In this document: positions 43,290-52,072 of the stretch, in pieces
Position numbering within the stretch: position 1 is the stretch's first letter
Layout: each line of letters begins with the position of its first letter
Source of the DNA: Opitutaceae bacterium
GTDB lineage: Bacteria > Verrucomicrobiota > Verrucomicrobiia > Opitutales > Opitutaceae
Assembly (NCBI GenBank): GCA_016794785.1
Contig: JAEUHC010000014.1
Coordinates: 388,446-452,445 of the forward strand
DNA: 64,000 nucleotides
Reading direction: 5' to 3'
Program-made: the position numbers and the translations under genes
Notes under the pieces: generated by a model
Seen by the model: only the letters and a program-made list of their open reading frames with translations
Database searches by the model: none
What the model was told of the DNA's origin: nothing

Positions 43290-44552
43290 ATGCAGGAAAA
43301 CCGCCGCGCCATCTGGTCCTGGGCTCTCATCGACTGGGCCAACTCGGCCTTCTCGATCGTGGTGATGACGGCGTTCTTTCCCGCGCTCTTCAAGGACCAC
43401 TGGTGCGATGTCCCCGGCATGACCCCGGAGCGCAGCACTTGGTATCTCGGCCTCGCCAACACGCTCTCCAGTCTCGTCATCGCGCTCGCCGCCCCGCTCC
43501 TCGGCTCCATTGCGGACCAAGGCAACGGCAAGAAGAAGTTCCTCCTCGGCTTCACCGTCCTCGGCGCCGCCGCCACCGCCGCCTTGCCGCTCGCCGCCCG
43601 CGGGGACTACGCCCTCGCCGCGTTCCTCTACGCGATCGCGGCGCTCGGCTTCTCGGGCAACTGCATGTTTTCCGATGCACTGATCACCGATGTCTCGACC
43701 CGCGACCGTTATGATCGGGTGTCGGCCCTAGGCTATGCGCTCGGCTACATCGGCAGCGGGCTGCTCTTTGCCCTGCTGGTCTTCGCCGTCGCGAGTCCGG
43801 CGACGTTCGGGTTCGCCGATGCGCTGGCCGCCGTTCGCATCGGCTTCTGGGTCACCGCCGCGTGGTGGATTATCTTCACGGTGCCGGCGCTGCTCTGGGT
43901 CCGGGAGTCGCCGGGCGTCCCTGCCGTGCCGGGTGCCGCCGGCTCAGCCCTGATGCGCGGGTTTCGCCAGATGCTCGGCACGTTCCGCGAAATCCGCCGC
44001 GACCGCCGCCTGCTCTGCTTCCTGGGCGGCTACATCCTCTACATCGACGGTGTGAACACCGTGATCAAGATGGCCGTGGACTTCGGCCGCGCCATCGGGC
44101 TCGACACCGCCGGGATGATGAAGGCCCTGCTCGTCACCCAATTCGTCGCCTTCCCCGCCGCGATCGTTTTCGGGCGCATCGGGGAAAAGCTCGGCGCCCG
44201 GCGCGGCATCATGATCGGCGTCGGCGTTTACGCGGGCCTGTGTTTCTTCGCCACGCGCATGACCACGCAGGCGGAGTTTTTCGCCATGGCCGTCGTCGTC
44301 GGGCTCGTGCAGGGCGGCGTGCAATCGCTCAGCCGCTCGTATTTCGCCCGGCTCATCCCGGCGGAGAAGGGCGGCGAATATTTCGGGTTCTACAATATGG
44401 TCGGCAAGTTCGCCGCCATCCTCGGCCCCACGCTGATGGGCGTCGCCGCGCTGCGCGTCGGCTCGCGGCTCTCGATCCTCTCGCTGCTGCTCTTGTTCGG
44501 CGGCGGCCTGTGGCTGCTCGCCAAGGTCCGCGACGATGCGCCCGCCGCCTGA
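43290..44552 (+). CDS. UMF1-family MFS transporter
   Basis: 420 residues with 12 helices. The start IWSWALIDWANSAFSIVVMT and the LLGSIADQGNGKKKFLLGFT loop are the signature of the UMF1/Atg22 group. Also VQGGVQSLSRSYFARLIPAE near the C-terminal half. Substrate unknown, although fungal Atg22 exports amino acids. The next gene begins 9 bases after the stop, and two more follow at 16 bases each, giving a four-gene operon with plsY, a GNAT-aminotransferase fusion and a cytochrome c-sugar dehydrogenase. Confidence 0.9.
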   Translation: MQENRRAIWSWALIDWANSAFSIVVMTAFFPALFKDHWCDVPGMTPERSTWYLGLANTLSSLVIALAAPLLGSIADQGNGKKKFLLGFTVLGAAATAALPLAARGDYALAAFLYAIAALGFSGNCMFSDALITDVSTRDRYDRVSALGYALGYIGSGLLFALLVFAVASPATFGFADALAAVRIGFWVTAAWWIIFTVPALLWVRESPGVPAVPGAAGSALMRGFRQMLGTFREIRRDRRLLCFLGGYILYIDGVNTVIKMAVDFGRAIGLDTAGMMKALLVTQFVAFPAAIVFGRIGEKLGARRGIMIGVGVYAGLCFFATRMTTQAEFFAMAVVVGLVQGGVQSLSRSYFARLIPAEKGGEYFGFYNMVGKFAAILGPTLMGVAALRVGSRLSILSLLLLFGGGLWLLAKVRDDAPAA

Positions 44553-44561
44553 TTTTCCGCC

Positions 44562-45146
44562 ATGAAAGAACTGCTCCCCTGGCTCGTCGTCCCCGCCGCA
44601 TGGCTGCTCGGCGGCGTCTCGCCCGGCTACTGGATCGTGCGGTTGCGCACGGGCAAGGACGTGCGGCAGCACGGCAGCGGCGCCACCGGCGCGACCAACG
44701 CCGCCCGCATGCTCGGCCGCGGCGGCTTCGCCCTCGTGCTGCTGCTCGACGCCATGAAGGGCGCGCTCGCGGCCTTCGGCGCCAAGCTCGCCGGGCTCGA
44801 TGGCGGCTGGGAGTTTGCCGCCGCGACCGCGGTCGTGGGCGGCCACGTCTGGCCGGTGCAGCTGGGCTTCCGGGGTGGCCGCGGTTTCGGCCCGCTGCTC
44901 GGCGCCTGGCTCGCGCTCGCCCCCCTCGCCATCGGCGGCTGCCTAGTGCTCGCCGGCCTGGCCTGGGCCGCCACCCGCAAGAAGGTCGCCTCGGCCCTCG
45001 GCGGCGCGCTCCTGCTGCCGATGGCGACGTGGCTCGAGACCCGTTCGCTGCCCGCGGTTGCCGGCGCCGCCGCCGCCTTTGCGATTGTGGCCTTCGCCCA
45101 CCGGGCGCATTTCTCCTCGCCGCGCGGGCCCGACCTTGCAGCGTAA
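44562..45146 (+). CDS. plsY: Glycerol-3-phosphate acyltransferase PlsY
   Basis: 194 residues, usual size, with about five membrane helices. Transfers acyl from acyl phosphate to glycerol-3-phosphate, the first step of phospholipid synthesis. Motif 1 appears as SGATGATNAAR (usually SGNxGATN), and motif 2/3 as GGHVWPVQLGFRGGRGFG, with GGRG where most have GGKG. The changed residues raise the question of whether the acyl acceptor or donor is normal. Member of the four-gene operon. Confidence 0.85.
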   Translation: MKELLPWLVVPAAWLLGGVSPGYWIVRLRTGKDVRQHGSGATGATNAARMLGRGGFALVLLLDAMKGALAAFGAKLAGLDGGWEFAAATAVVGGHVWPVQLGFRGGRGFGPLLGAWLALAPLAIGGCLVLAGLAWAATRKKVASALGGALLLPMATWLETRSLPAVAGAAAAFAIVAFAHRAHFSSPRGPDLAA

Positions 45147-45162
45147 CGCGACTGTCACAGTC

Positions 45163-46815
45163 ATGAAACCCCCAGCCCCCGATCTCCGGATCAAGGTCGC
45201 CACGGAAACGTGGGAATTTGAACAGATCCACCAGCTCAACTACCGCACCTTCGTCGAGGAGATCCCGCAGCACGCCCCCAACCCCGAGGGCCGGCTCGTC
45301 GATCGCTTCCACCCGGAGAACAAATACGTCATCGCGTTGCACGGCCGCTCGCTGGTCGGCATGGTCGCGCTGCGCGCCCAGCGGCCCTTCTCCCTCGACA
45401 GCAAGGTGCCCAACCTCGACGCCCACCTGCCCGCCGGCCGCAAGCCCATCGAGGCGCGCCTCCTCGCCGTCGTCCCGGAATTCCGGAAGACTGCGGTCTT
45501 TGTCCAGCTCTTCGAAAGCGTCGTGCGCCAGTGCCTCGACGACGGCTTCGATCTCGCGGTCCTCTCAGGCACGACCCGCCAGCTGAAGCTTTACCGCCAT
45601 CTCGGATGCGTGGCCTTCGGCCCGCTCGTCGGCACCGCCGGCGCCCAATACCAGCCGATGTATCTCACGTGCGAGGATTTTGGGCGGACGGCGGAAAAGA
45701 GCGCCGCCTTCCGCGATGTGCTGGCCAAGTCGCGCGGCGCCGAGCGCGCGCTCAATCTCCTCCCCGGTCCCGTAATCACCGCGCCCGAGGTCGACGCCGC
45801 CTTCACCGCGCCGGCCATCTCGCACCGCGGCCCGGCCTTCCTCGATCAGCTCGCGGCTGTGCGCGCCGGGCTCTGCGCCCTCACCGGTGCGCGCGAGGTG
45901 CAGGTGCTCCCCGGCTCCGGCACCCTGGGCAACGCCGTCGTCGCCCAGCAGCTCGCGCTGCGCGAGACCACCGGGCTCATCCTCTCCAACGGCGAGTTCG
46001 GCGAACGCCTCGCCGCCGAGGCCCGCCGCGCCGGCCTGCGCTTCGACTGGCTGCGCCTCCGCTGGGGCGACACCCTCGACCTCGAGCAAGTGAAGACCTT
46101 TGCCGCGCGCGTGCCGCGCGGCGGCTGGATCTGGTGCGTGCATCACGAGACCTCGACCGGCGTCCTCAACCCCCTCGACGCGCTCAAGGCCCTCGCCACC
46201 GACCACGGCCTCCACCTCTGCGCGGACTGCATCAGCTCCATCGGCGCCCTCCCGGTCGATCTTCGCGGCGTGCACCTCGCCACCGGCGCGAGCGGCAAGG
46301 GCCTCGGCGCCTACCCGGGCCTCGCCCTCGTCTTTCACGACTACAAACCCCGCCCCGAACCCGAGCGCATCTCCGGCTACCTCGACCTCGGCCACTGGGC
46401 CGCCTACGACAGCTCGCCGCACACCCATTCCTCCAATCTCGTCGCCGCCCTCGCCACCGCCGTCGGGCTCGCCACGCCCGCGCGCATGGATCGCATCCGG
46501 GAAAACGCCCGCTGGCTCCGCGCCGAGCTCCACGCCCGCGGCTTCACCCTCCTCGCCCCCGATCACGCCGCCTGCCCCGCGATGATCACGTTTTCACTGC
46601 CCGACGGCCAGAATGCCGCCCAGCTCGGCGAAGAGCTCGAGCAGCGCGGCTTCGCGCTCAGCTTCCGCAGCAGCCACCTGCTCGCCCGCAACTGGATCCA
46701 GATTTCCCTCCTCGGCGATCCGCCGCGCGCGGGCCTCGCCCGCCTGCTGCATACCTTGCGGCTCGTGCTCGCTCCCGCATCCGGTCGCACCGTCAGCCCG
46801 GTCCATACGTCCTAA
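45163..46815 (+). CDS. Fusion of a GNAT acyltransferase-like domain with a class V aminotransferase
   Basis: 550 residues from the ATG at 45163, chosen over an open extension to 45058 that overlaps plsY. Residues about 5-175 are GNAT-like in the autoinducer-synthase/PEP-CTERM style: FEQIHQLNYRTFVEEIPQHA, YVIALHGRSLVGMVALRAQR and IEARLLAVVPEFRKTAVFVQ. Residues about 200-540 are a class V PLP aminotransferase: LLPGPVITAPEV, GSGTLGNAVV, VHHETSTGVLN, CADCISSIGAL and Lys379 in TGASGKGLGAYPG, like serine-glyoxylate or phosphonate aminotransferases. It may make and then acylate an amino compound. The fusion is unusual; substrates are unknown. Confidence 0.85.
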   Translation: MKPPAPDLRIKVATETWEFEQIHQLNYRTFVEEIPQHAPNPEGRLVDRFHPENKYVIALHGRSLVGMVALRAQRPFSLDSKVPNLDAHLPAGRKPIEARLLAVVPEFRKTAVFVQLFESVVRQCLDDGFDLAVLSGTTRQLKLYRHLGCVAFGPLVGTAGAQYQPMYLTCEDFGRTAEKSAAFRDVLAKSRGAERALNLLPGPVITAPEVDAAFTAPAISHRGPAFLDQLAAVRAGLCALTGAREVQVLPGSGTLGNAVVAQQLALRETTGLILSNGEFGERLAAEARRAGLRFDWLRLRWGDTLDLEQVKTFAARVPRGGWIWCVHHETSTGVLNPLDALKALATDHGLHLCADCISSIGALPVDLRGVHLATGASGKGLGAYPGLALVFHDYKPRPEPERISGYLDLGHWAAYDSSPHTHSSNLVAALATAVGLATPARMDRIRENARWLRAELHARGFTLLAPDHAACPAMITFSLPDGQNAAQLGEELEQRGFALSFRSSHLLARNWIQISLLGDPPRAGLARLLHTLRLVLAPASGRTVSPVHTS

Positions 46816-46831
46816 CCCTTCTCCTCCTCCC

Positions 46832-48250
46832 ATGCGCCTCCCTCACCTCCTCCTCGCCGCCACGCTCGTTCCCGTCGCGTCCGCCCAAAACATCCGCACC
46901 ACGGGCAAAATCAACGAGACCTACGCCCAGCTCTGCGCCAGCTGCCACGGCAAGAATCTCGAGGGCGGCCAGGCCCCCTCGATGCTGGACGACGTCTGGA
47001 CCGCCGGCGGCGACGACGAGAGCCTCTTCAAGAGCATCCGCAACGGCTTTCCCGAAAAAGGCATGCCGCCCTGGGGCGCGATGGTCCCGGAGAAGGAAAT
47101 TCGCGCGATGGTGATCTACATCCACGAGCAGCGCGCGCTCCACAAGCGCACCCAAGCCGCCGCCGCGAAGCCGCCGGAATCCTTCACCGCGAAGTCCAAG
47201 CTCCACGGCTTCCGCGTCGCCACGTGGATCGACGGCACGATCGAGCCCTACGGCCTCGCCTTCCTTTCCGCGGATCGCGCCATCGTGACCGAGAAGCGCG
47301 GCTACGCCTACCTCGTCGAAAAGGGGAAGCTGGCCCCCCGCCCGATTCTCGGCCTGCCGGTCGTGGACACCACCGCCCAAGCCGGACTCTACGACGTCGT
47401 CCCCCACCCGGACTTTGCGAAGAACGGCTGGATCTACTTTGCGTTCGCCGATCTCCAGCGGAACGAAAAGGGCGAAGCGGTGAGCATGACCCGCCTCATC
47501 CGCGGCAAGCTCTCCAAGGACGGCGCCTTGGTCGATCAGGAGACCATTTACCAGGCCCCCTCGGAACTCTACATCAAGGCGGGTGGCGTCCATTTCGGCG
47601 GCCGCATCGCCTTCGACGGCAAGGGCTATCTCTACCTCGCCATTGGCGAACGCGGCCAGCGCGACCACGCGCAGGAACTCGGCCGCCCCAACGGAAAGAT
47701 CCACCGCCTGCATGACGACGGCCGCGTGCCCGCCGACAACCCCTTTGCCAAGGACAACAAGGCCCTCGCCACCGTCTGGAGCTACGGCCACCGCAACCCG
47801 CAGGGCCTCGCGATCCATCCCGTGACCGGGCAGATCTTCGACGCCGAGCACGGCCCGCGCGGCGGCGACGAGCTGAACCTCGTCGAGAAGGGCAAGAACT
47901 ACGGCTGGCCCGTGATCACCTACGGCATGGAATACGACGGCAAGGCGACCACCGACCAGACGCACAAGGCGGGGATGGAGCAGCCGCTCACCTACTGGGT
48001 CCCGTCGATCGCGCCGTGCGGGATGAGCTTCTACACCGGCGACAAATTCCCGCAGTGGAAGAACCACCTCTTCCTCTCCTCGCTCGCCGCCCAGCAGCTC
48101 GTGCGCCTCGAGCTCCAGGGAGGCAAAGTCGTCGATCAGGAGGTCATCTTCCGCGACATCGGCCGGATCCGTCACGTGACCAGCGGGCCCGACGGTGCGC
48201 TCTACGTCTTGCTCCCGACCCGCATCGCCAAGGTGACGCCGGCGGAGTAA
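46832..48250 (+). CDS. Cytochrome c-sugar dehydrogenase (aldose dehydrogenase type)
   Basis: 472 residues from the ATG at 46832 with a short signal peptide (ends VASAQ). One haem c motif CASCHG at 35-40 with distal Met in KGMPPWG. Then a PQQ sugar dehydrogenase propeller of the YliI/Asd type: IEPYGLAFLSADRAIVTEKR, GLYDVVPHPDFAKNGWIYF, GRIAFDGKGYLYLAIGERGQ, YGHRNPQGLAIHP and EHGPRGGDELN. It oxidises a sugar or aldehyde in the periplasm and hands electrons to its own haem. The TAA stop at 48248-48250 is the first three bases of the palindromic element. Confidence 0.9.
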   Translation: MRLPHLLLAATLVPVASAQNIRTTGKINETYAQLCASCHGKNLEGGQAPSMLDDVWTAGGDDESLFKSIRNGFPEKGMPPWGAMVPEKEIRAMVIYIHEQRALHKRTQAAAAKPPESFTAKSKLHGFRVATWIDGTIEPYGLAFLSADRAIVTEKRGYAYLVEKGKLAPRPILGLPVVDTTAQAGLYDVVPHPDFAKNGWIYFAFADLQRNEKGEAVSMTRLIRGKLSKDGALVDQETIYQAPSELYIKAGGVHFGGRIAFDGKGYLYLAIGERGQRDHAQELGRPNGKIHRLHDDGRVPADNPFAKDNKALATVWSYGHRNPQGLAIHPVTGQIFDAEHGPRGGDELNLVEKGKNYGWPVITYGMEYDGKATTDQTHKAGMEQPLTYWVPSIAPCGMSFYTGDKFPQWKNHLFLSSLAAQQLVRLELQGGKVVDQEVIFRDIGRIRHVTSGPDGALYVLLPTRIAKVTPAE

Positions 48251-48366
48251 TATCAGCGTCCCATCGCTTTTGGACTGTAGGCCCGGCCGCCGTCCGGGCA
48301 CCCGCCCAGCGGGCGGGCCTGCAACCTACAATAAAGAAGTCCGAGAGCTACGGGACATTTGCATCA
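48248..48366. repeat. Palindromic MITE-like element supplying both flanking stop codons
   Basis: 119 bases. The left end TAATATCAGCGTCCC (48248-48262) and right end GGGACATTTGCATCA (48352-48366) each match a TGATACCAACGTCCC terminal repeat at 12 of 15 positions; the same ends occur at 61186-61341. Inside, TGTAGG (48276-48281) and CCTACA (48325-48330) flank a GC hairpin. The first three bases are the stop of the sugar dehydrogenase gene and the last three are the (reverse) stop of the lipoprotein gene at 48364. Confidence 0.6.
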
Positions 48367-48819
48367 CGGCTTTTTCTCCGGCCCGGCCTTCGGCCCGGTG
48401 TCCGTTTTTTCCACCAGCGTGTAGCGGCCGTTCCATTCCACAAATTCCAGCCGGCGGAAGTCGTAATTGTCAGCAGAGAGGCTCACGACCATCTTCTTGT
48501 CGGCAATCGTGATTGCGCCCACATATGGATAGTATCCGGGCCTCTGGAGGATTTCCTTCCCGTCGATTTTCCCGTTGATGCGTGGAACGTCAAAAGTCCA
48601 GCGATCGGTGTAGCTTTCCCGCCTCGAAAGGTCGTGCGACCACCCCGCGCGTCGGCCGGTAACCTCTATCAGATAACGGTCACCGATTTTCTGATAGGTG
48701 GCGACCGCGTTATTCCCGAGCCCGCCACACCCACCCAAGAGCCACACCCAGCCGAGGATCGTCAGCACGAGGAAACGGGCGCGGCCAAGCGAGGACTTCA
48801 AACGCAGGCTGTCGATCAT
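48364..48819 (-). CDS. Lipoprotein of unknown function
   Basis: 151 residues from the ATG at 48819 (a frame from 48843 adds 8). The signal has a lipobox LLGGCGG. The rest is beta-rich: TYQKIGDRYLIEVTGRRAGW, GYYPYVGAITIADKKMVVSL and RRLEFVEWNGRYTLVEKTDT, which looks like a small eight-stranded sandwich or barrel. No family recognised. Its stop codon lies inside the right end of the palindromic element. Confidence 0.65.
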   Translation of the reverse strand: MIDSLRLKSSLGRARFLVLTILGWVWLLGGCGGLGNNAVATYQKIGDRYLIEVTGRRAGWSHDLSRRESYTDRWTFDVPRINGKIDGKEILQRPGYYPYVGAITIADKKMVVSLSADNYDFRRLEFVEWNGRYTLVEKTDTGPKAGPEKKP

Positions 48820-48903
48820 CGGGATGGATGAAACCCTGATCACATTGAAAGACGACCGGGTCAGACTTGGAGCCTTCCGGCTAGCGTCGCTTCCCGTTCA
48901 CCC

Positions 48904-50064
48904 TCACCGCGCCGGCAGCTTCCAAACGTTGGCCTGATCACCTTTCAGGGCGCGGCGGCGGGCGAGGTTCAATTGCTCGCGGCCTTCGATACTCAGGCGG
49001 ATGTCTTGGTTCACCCAGCCTTCGAGGTAGTAGCTGTGCTCGACGAGGCCGGTGACGACTTCGGTGCAGTCCACCTGGTGCACCTTGTTGTGCAGGGTCG
49101 AGGGGCGCGCGGCGCCGTTGCCGCCGAGCCGATCCGGGTTGCCCTTCGTGTAGTCGGAGATGTGCATCGCGACGTCGTCGCGGTTGTGGTAAATCGTCAC
49201 GTGGCGCGCGAGCTCGTGCACGCGGCCCATCGGATGGCCGGGCTCGAGCGCATCGTCGTCGAGGTCTGGCGCACAGAGAAAGATGTGCTCAAACAGCCGC
49301 GGGAAGGCGTCGCCCGGCGTGAAGTCGTCGAGCTTGGGCAGCGCGTTTTGCAGCACATAGTTTCCCATCGAGTGGCAGAGGAGATGCACGTCCTGCCCGC
49401 AGAGCTTCACATCGGTGTCCTTGGCGCGGTCGCGCAGATCGGAGAGGAAGTCGCGCAGTTTGAGCAGCCCGCGCGCAAAGGCCCCCGCGCTGGCCGCGGC
49501 CTCGGAGCGATCGCTCTTGTAGGAGAGCCAGGGCTTGGCCTGCCCGTCCGAGGGCCAGGTGAAGAGCACCACGGCCACCTGTTGCGCCGCATCGGCCCCG
49601 CCGCCGCGGTTGAGCATGAGCTGGAGCGCGAGCGCGCCGCCCACGGCCTCGGCCCACGAAACATTGAAGCCGTGGATGTAAACGAGGATGTCGCTCTTGC
49701 CGTCCATGATTTCCTTCAGGTCGGCGAACATCGCGAGGGAACCGAGCACGATGTCGCCGGCCTCGGGTTGATCGGTGCCGGCGGGCAGGCTCTCGCGGTA
49801 GGCCGAGATGCGGGCGGCCGCCGGTTTCCCGGCGCATTTCGCCAGGTATTCCGAGAGTTTCTCGCCGGCCCCCGGCCCGATCGGCACGCGGTCTTTTTTG
49901 AGCAGCTCGGCGATTTTCGCGTCGTCGGCCGTCACGGACACGCGGCCGAAGCGGAGGTTCTCGATGCCATCCGCACTGAAGGCGGTGCCGTAGGAATCCG
50001 GACGGTAACGGTTGGCGCCCACGTGGCGGCGGTTCGTGGCGTAGAAGAGTTCAAGCTTGGCCAT
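48904..50064 (-). CDS. DUF900-type alpha/beta hydrolase
   Basis: 386 residues. The core has an oxyanion turn DILVYIHGFNVSW (125-137), a nucleophile elbow LLCHSMGNYVLQN (Ser232) and later His residues in YHNRDDVAMHISDYT or HNKVHQVDC. The start FYATNRRHVG is typical of DUF900 proteins. The substrate is unknown; some relatives are esterases. It lies 21 bases after the stop of the transglutaminase-like gene, so they are probably one operon. Confidence 0.85.
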   Translation of the reverse strand: MAKLELFYATNRRHVGANRYRPDSYGTAFSADGIENLRFGRVSVTADDAKIAELLKKDRVPIGPGAGEKLSEYLAKCAGKPAAARISAYRESLPAGTDQPEAGDIVLGSLAMFADLKEIMDGKSDILVYIHGFNVSWAEAVGGALALQLMLNRGGGADAAQQVAVVLFTWPSDGQAKPWLSYKSDRSEAAASAGAFARGLLKLRDFLSDLRDRAKDTDVKLCGQDVHLLCHSMGNYVLQNALPKLDDFTPGDAFPRLFEHIFLCAPDLDDDALEPGHPMGRVHELARHVTIYHNRDDVAMHISDYTKGNPDRLGGNGAARPSTLHNKVHQVDCTEVVTGLVEHSYYLEGWVNQDIRLSIEGREQLNLARRRALKGDQANVWKLPAR

Positions 50065-50085
50065 GGGGCTGAAGGGGCTCGGGGT

Positions 50086-50886
50086 TCAGGCGGAGGCTTT
50101 CAAATCCTCCACGATGTCGCAAGTGACCTTGATGGGCGCGGTGGTGATGCGGCCGAAGGTGGTGGTGAGCGCGGCGCTCGCGGCGTCGCGCCCGCGGGAG
50201 ATGACGGCGATCCGGTCGGAGGCGATTTCGTCCGTCGGATCGAAGATGCGCCATTCGCCGCCCAGATACGCCTCGAAGCAGGCGTGAAAATCCATCGGCT
50301 GCAGACCCGCGGCATAGCCACCGAGGTAGCGCGCGGGGATGCTGAGCGCGCGGCAGAAGGCGATCGCGAGATGGGTGTAGTCGCGGCACACGCCGCGCCG
50401 CGATAGCCATACCTCCCAGGCCGAGGTGCGGGAGTCCGTCGAGCCCGGCACATAATCGATCGATTGGCCGATCCACTGGCAAATCGCGCGCACCTGTTCG
50501 GCGCGATCCTCGGCCTTGCCGAACAGCTCCCAGGCGATCTGCGCGAAGCGGTCGCTCTCGCAGTAGCGGCTCGGGAGCGTGTGGGTGAGGATGTTGAGCG
50601 GGAGCCGGCCGGGGTTGTCGGCCTTCACGACCGGGGGCAGCGGCGGCCGGCTCACCTCCACCGTGGCGGCGTAGCGCAGCTCAAACGGCCCGGCCGGCAC
50701 CTCGCACCGCAGCGTCCGGTCGCCCCGGCCGCTTTCCACAATCTCCCGCGGCACCTCGGGCACGCAGACGATGGTCTCGCCGAGCAGGCGCTGGTGCGCG
50801 TCGGCGTTGACGAGGACGTTGAAGGTAAACGCGGCCTGCGGTGCGATCACCTGGTAGCCGAGCGTGCAACCCACGGAGAGGATCAT
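50086..50886 (-). CDS. Transglutaminase-like cysteine peptidase-fold protein
   Basis: 266 residues from the ATG at 50886; a frame to 50931 lacks similarity. The N-terminal beta domain (1-95) is of the kind fused to bacterial transglutaminases. The catalytic triad is Cys167 (RRGVCRDYTHLAIAFCR), His201 (FHACFEAYLGG) and Asp216 (IFDPTDE). No signal peptide, so cytoplasmic. Such proteins may be peptidases or amide ligases acting on peptides. It is the probable operon partner of the downstream hydrolase. Confidence 0.88.
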   Translation of the reverse strand: MILSVGCTLGYQVIAPQAAFTFNVLVNADAHQRLLGETIVCVPEVPREIVESGRGDRTLRCEVPAGPFELRYAATVEVSRPPLPPVVKADNPGRLPLNILTHTLPSRYCESDRFAQIAWELFGKAEDRAEQVRAICQWIGQSIDYVPGSTDSRTSAWEVWLSRRGVCRDYTHLAIAFCRALSIPARYLGGYAAGLQPMDFHACFEAYLGGEWRIFDPTDEIASDRIAVISRGRDAASAALTTTFGRITTAPIKVTCDIVEDLKASA

Positions 50887-50937
50887 GTGGGCCGGAGTGT
50901 GGGCGCCGCCGGCCCGCCGGCAACGCTGCAAACGGCG

Positions 50938-51951
50938 CTAAACCCCGCGGCGCGCGAAGGCGGCGGCGGGATTGGCGATCGTGAGCCGGTCGATCTCGGC
51001 ATCGGAGAAGCCCGCCGCGCGCAGCTGCGGCAGAAACGCCGTGAACAGGAGGTCGAACGGCCGGAATACGCCGCCGCCGGGCTTGGCCGGGTCGAACCAG
51101 CCGGCGTCGTGCGAGAGCAGCGTGCGGCCCAGGTGGCCGCGCTGCCGCAGCTCGCGGCAGAGGTGGAGGTGGCGCGGGAGGCTGTTGCGGTTGAGCCCGT
51201 CGCATGAAATCCACGCGCCGGCCTCAGCCGCGGCGAATAGGTCGTCGTCGCGCGCGCCCTGCGCGTGCACCCACACGAACGCCGCCGGGGCCGCGCCGTG
51301 CTCGCGCAGCACGCCCAGGATCTCGCGGCCCGGGCCGCGGCCGCAGTGCACCGCGATCGCGAGGCCCGTCGCGATGTGGGTGAGCGCGGCGGCGGCCACG
51401 AGCTTGCGGTGCATCGCCGACAGCACGGGCTCGGCGTCCACGCCGCTCTTGATGAAGCCAGGGCGGATGCCGGTGTCGCCGATGCCGTCGCGAGCCTCGG
51501 CGATCCAGCGGGCGGCGAGCTGGGCGGCGGTCTCCGTGTGCGCGTGCGCCGGGAGGAAAATGTTTTGCCGCGCGCCGTAGTAGCCGGTGTTGGTGACGAG
51601 GTGCAGGCCCGTGGCGGCGGCGAGGCGCGCGAGCAGCCGCGGGTCCCGGCCGAGCCAGGCCGGCGTGCACTCGAAGATCGCGCGCGCGCCGAGCCCGTGG
51701 GCCTGCGCAAGGTGGGGCTGCACGGTGCGGAACACCTCCTCGGCGTCGTAGCGCGAAGGCGACACGCGGTCGGCGCCGATGAAGTCCACGAGCACGTGCT
51801 CATGCGGCAGCGCACGCCCGAGTTCCGCGGCTGGCACAGGGCCGCGCACCGTCTCGATCACGGGCGCGGAGCCGGCGGCGGCGGAAACGCGGGCGGCGCA
51901 GGCCGCGCCCACGGCGGCGCCCGCGCGGCGGAGAAAGGTGCGGCGGTCCAT
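50938..51951 (-). CDS. Tat-exported phosphotriesterase-family metal hydrolase
   Basis: 337 residues from the ATG at 51951, which begins a twin-arginine signal (MDRRTFLRRAGAAVG). The amidohydrolase metal ligands are visible: HEH near residue 50 (ALPHEHVLVDFIG), Lys in GFIKSGVD, His in IAVHCGRGPG, and SHDAGWFDP. Family members act as lactonases or esterases. The Tat signal implies export of the folded, metal-loaded enzyme. The substrate cannot be told. Confidence 0.9.
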   Translation of the reverse strand: MDRRTFLRRAGAAVGAACAARVSAAAGSAPVIETVRGPVPAAELGRALPHEHVLVDFIGADRVSPSRYDAEEVFRTVQPHLAQAHGLGARAIFECTPAWLGRDPRLLARLAAATGLHLVTNTGYYGARQNIFLPAHAHTETAAQLAARWIAEARDGIGDTGIRPGFIKSGVDAEPVLSAMHRKLVAAAALTHIATGLAIAVHCGRGPGREILGVLREHGAAPAAFVWVHAQGARDDDLFAAAEAGAWISCDGLNRNSLPRHLHLCRELRQRGHLGRTLLSHDAGWFDPAKPGGGVFRPFDLLFTAFLPQLRAAGFSDAEIDRLTIANPAAAFARRGV

Positions 51952-52072
51952 GGCGCGAGCGGAGCACGGCGGCGCGGCGCTGGCAATGCCGTGGGACAAG
52001 GGCGAAAATAAAAACGCGGGGCCAGGCCGGCCCCGCGTCGCGAGTGAAGACAGGGAGGCGGATTCGCCCCGG

